A stretch of 64,000 bases of DNA from Streptomyces marispadix. GTDB taxonomy: Bacteria > Actinomycetota > Actinomycetes > Streptomycetales > Streptomycetaceae. Location of the stretch: positions 1,736,001-1,800,000 of the forward strand of contig NZ_JAKWJU010000002.1 in assembly GCF_022524345.1 (NCBI RefSeq), read 5' to 3'. A model generated the notes under the pieces. That model was given only the letters and a program-made list of their open reading frames with translations, was not told the DNA's origin and ran no database searches. The position numbers and the translations under genes were made by a program. Positions 63,429 to 64,000 of this stretch are shown piece by piece (positions within the stretch are counted from its first letter, which is position 1; each line of letters starts with the position of its first letter).

Positions 63429-64000
63429 CTAGCGCGGAGTTACCGTCACATACTCGGCGGGCTCCCGTTCGACGGCCGTCATCAGCGCCGTACGTACGAT
63501 CGCGGCCTGCTGCCCGAGGGATTCGCGGAGCTTCGCGGGTGTGAGATGGACGACGGTGATGCCGAGCCCTTCCAGCACCTCGCGCTTGCGGGCGTACTGC
63601 GACCACTGCTCGTCCTGGTCGATGTGCGGGCGCGGCGAACGGGTGTCCAGTTCCACGGCCACGGCCTGGTCCGGCCAGTAGGCGTCGACGCCGCCCAGCA
63701 CGGGGCCTCCGGGCAGACGGAGGTCGACGTTCCAGCAGGGGTCGGGGAGGCGGTGGCGGAAGACCATCTCGTAGAGCAGGCCCTCCGCCAGGGCGCGGTT
63801 CTCCGCCACCAGCGCGTCGACGGCCTCCCGCACGTGGGGCCTGCCCAGCAGCCTCGCTCTGAGCAACTCCCCCACCACCGCGCCCGCTTCGCAGTGCCCG
63901 CCGCGTACGGACTCCACCAGCAGCCGCCGTACCACTCCGGCGTCGGTGAGCTGCGCGACCGTGTCGGCGAGGGCGCGTGCCACGGGTGCCACGGGCAGCC
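63429..64000 (-). CDS. DUF559/Vsr-like nuclease-fold protein, C-terminal part (5' end outside window)
   Basis: The frame is open to the right edge, so the N-terminus is missing; about 190 residues are present. The C-terminal third reads LGGVDAYWPDQAVAVELDTR, then EQWSQYARKREVLEGLGITV and VHLTPAKLRE. This resembles the Vsr/DUF559 restriction-endonuclease-like fold, in which Asp of VDAYW and Glu/Asp of VELD bind metal. Streptomyces have many single-copy proteins of this type with unknown targets. It is convergent with the serine hydrolase gene. Confidence 0.65.
   Translation of the reverse strand, partial: LPVAPVARALADTVAQLTDAGVVRRLLVESVRGGHCEAGAVVGELLRARLLGRPHVREAVDALVAENRALAEGLLYEMVFRHRLPDPCWNVDLRLPGGPVLGGVDAYWPDQAVAVELDTRSPRPHIDQDEQWSQYARKREVLEGLGITVVHLTPAKLRESLGQQAAIVRTALMTAVEREPAEYVTVTPR

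Overview
The window is chromosomal DNA from a streptomycete or a very close relative. It is very GC-rich, uses many GTG starts, has small secreted proteins, and carries Streptomyces-type markers: the snpA/snpR protease pair, a Nur-box sodF, paired clpP1/clpP2 with a ClgR-like box, and a very large RNase E/G. Most of it is conserved core chromosome in an order familiar from Streptomyces. I see no prophage, integrase, insertion sequence, CRISPR array or secondary-metabolite cluster.

Layout. (1) 1-7.6 kb is variable: the tail of an S41 peptidase, a GNAT enzyme, a TetR-like regulator, a 69-residue membrane protein with a TTA codon, a small secreted protein, a DinB/DUF664 protein, an ArsR-SRPBCC fusion, an aldo/keto reductase behind a MerR-type promoter, and an erythromycin-esterase-like protein. 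(2) 7.8-20 kb, minus strand, is a translation/RNA block: obg, rpmA, rplU, a 1,616-residue RNase E/G, a DUF2344 (TIGR03936) protein, an internally repeated membrane protein, and the TIGR03960 radical SAM protein. (3) 20-26.4 kb, minus strand, is the elongasome operon mreB-mreC-mreD-PBP2-rodA, with translational overlaps in its distal part. (4) 26.6-32 kb holds ndk, DUF4233, folC and valS. (5) 32.1-34 kb, plus strand, holds two tandem paralogous single-pass membrane proteins of unknown role. (6) 34-38.8 kb, minus strand, is protein quality control: tig, clpP1, clpP2, clpX. (7) 38.8-47.1 kb has tRNA-Pro and tRNA-Gly, a tiny membrane protein, an acyltransferase, a PP2C-type phosphatase, an Eis-like acetyltransferase, a Nei/Fpg glycosylase, rpiB and bioY. 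(8) 47.4-64 kb holds an amino-acid permease, sodF, a DsbA-like mycothiol enzyme, an M1 aminopeptidase, the snpR/snpA pair, a second M1 aminopeptidase with an apparent 5' frameshift, a Tat-exported metallophosphoesterase, a DMT transporter, a serine hydrolase, and the end of a DUF559-like nuclease.

How the parts work together. The mre/PBP2/RodA set builds lateral or spore wall. ClpX with ClpP1/P2 degrades proteins and Tig folds nascent chains. RNase E/G, L21, L27 and Obg act in RNA decay and ribosome assembly, and the uncharacterised radical SAM pair and repeat membrane protein lie in the same stretch. Readable regulatory DNA includes a Nur box at sodF, a ClgR-like box at clpP1, a T-N11-A operator between snpR and snpA, a 19-bp-spacer MerR-type promoter, and a 20-bp perfect palindrome near 40.48 kb with no assigned regulator. 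Perfect inverted repeats separate most convergent gene pairs.

The observations I think most worth follow-up are the (CG)n frameshift that splits the canonical PepN N-terminus from its body, the 38-residue-repeat membrane protein between the two radical SAM-associated genes, and the long RNase E/G with the same basic motif repeated at both ends.
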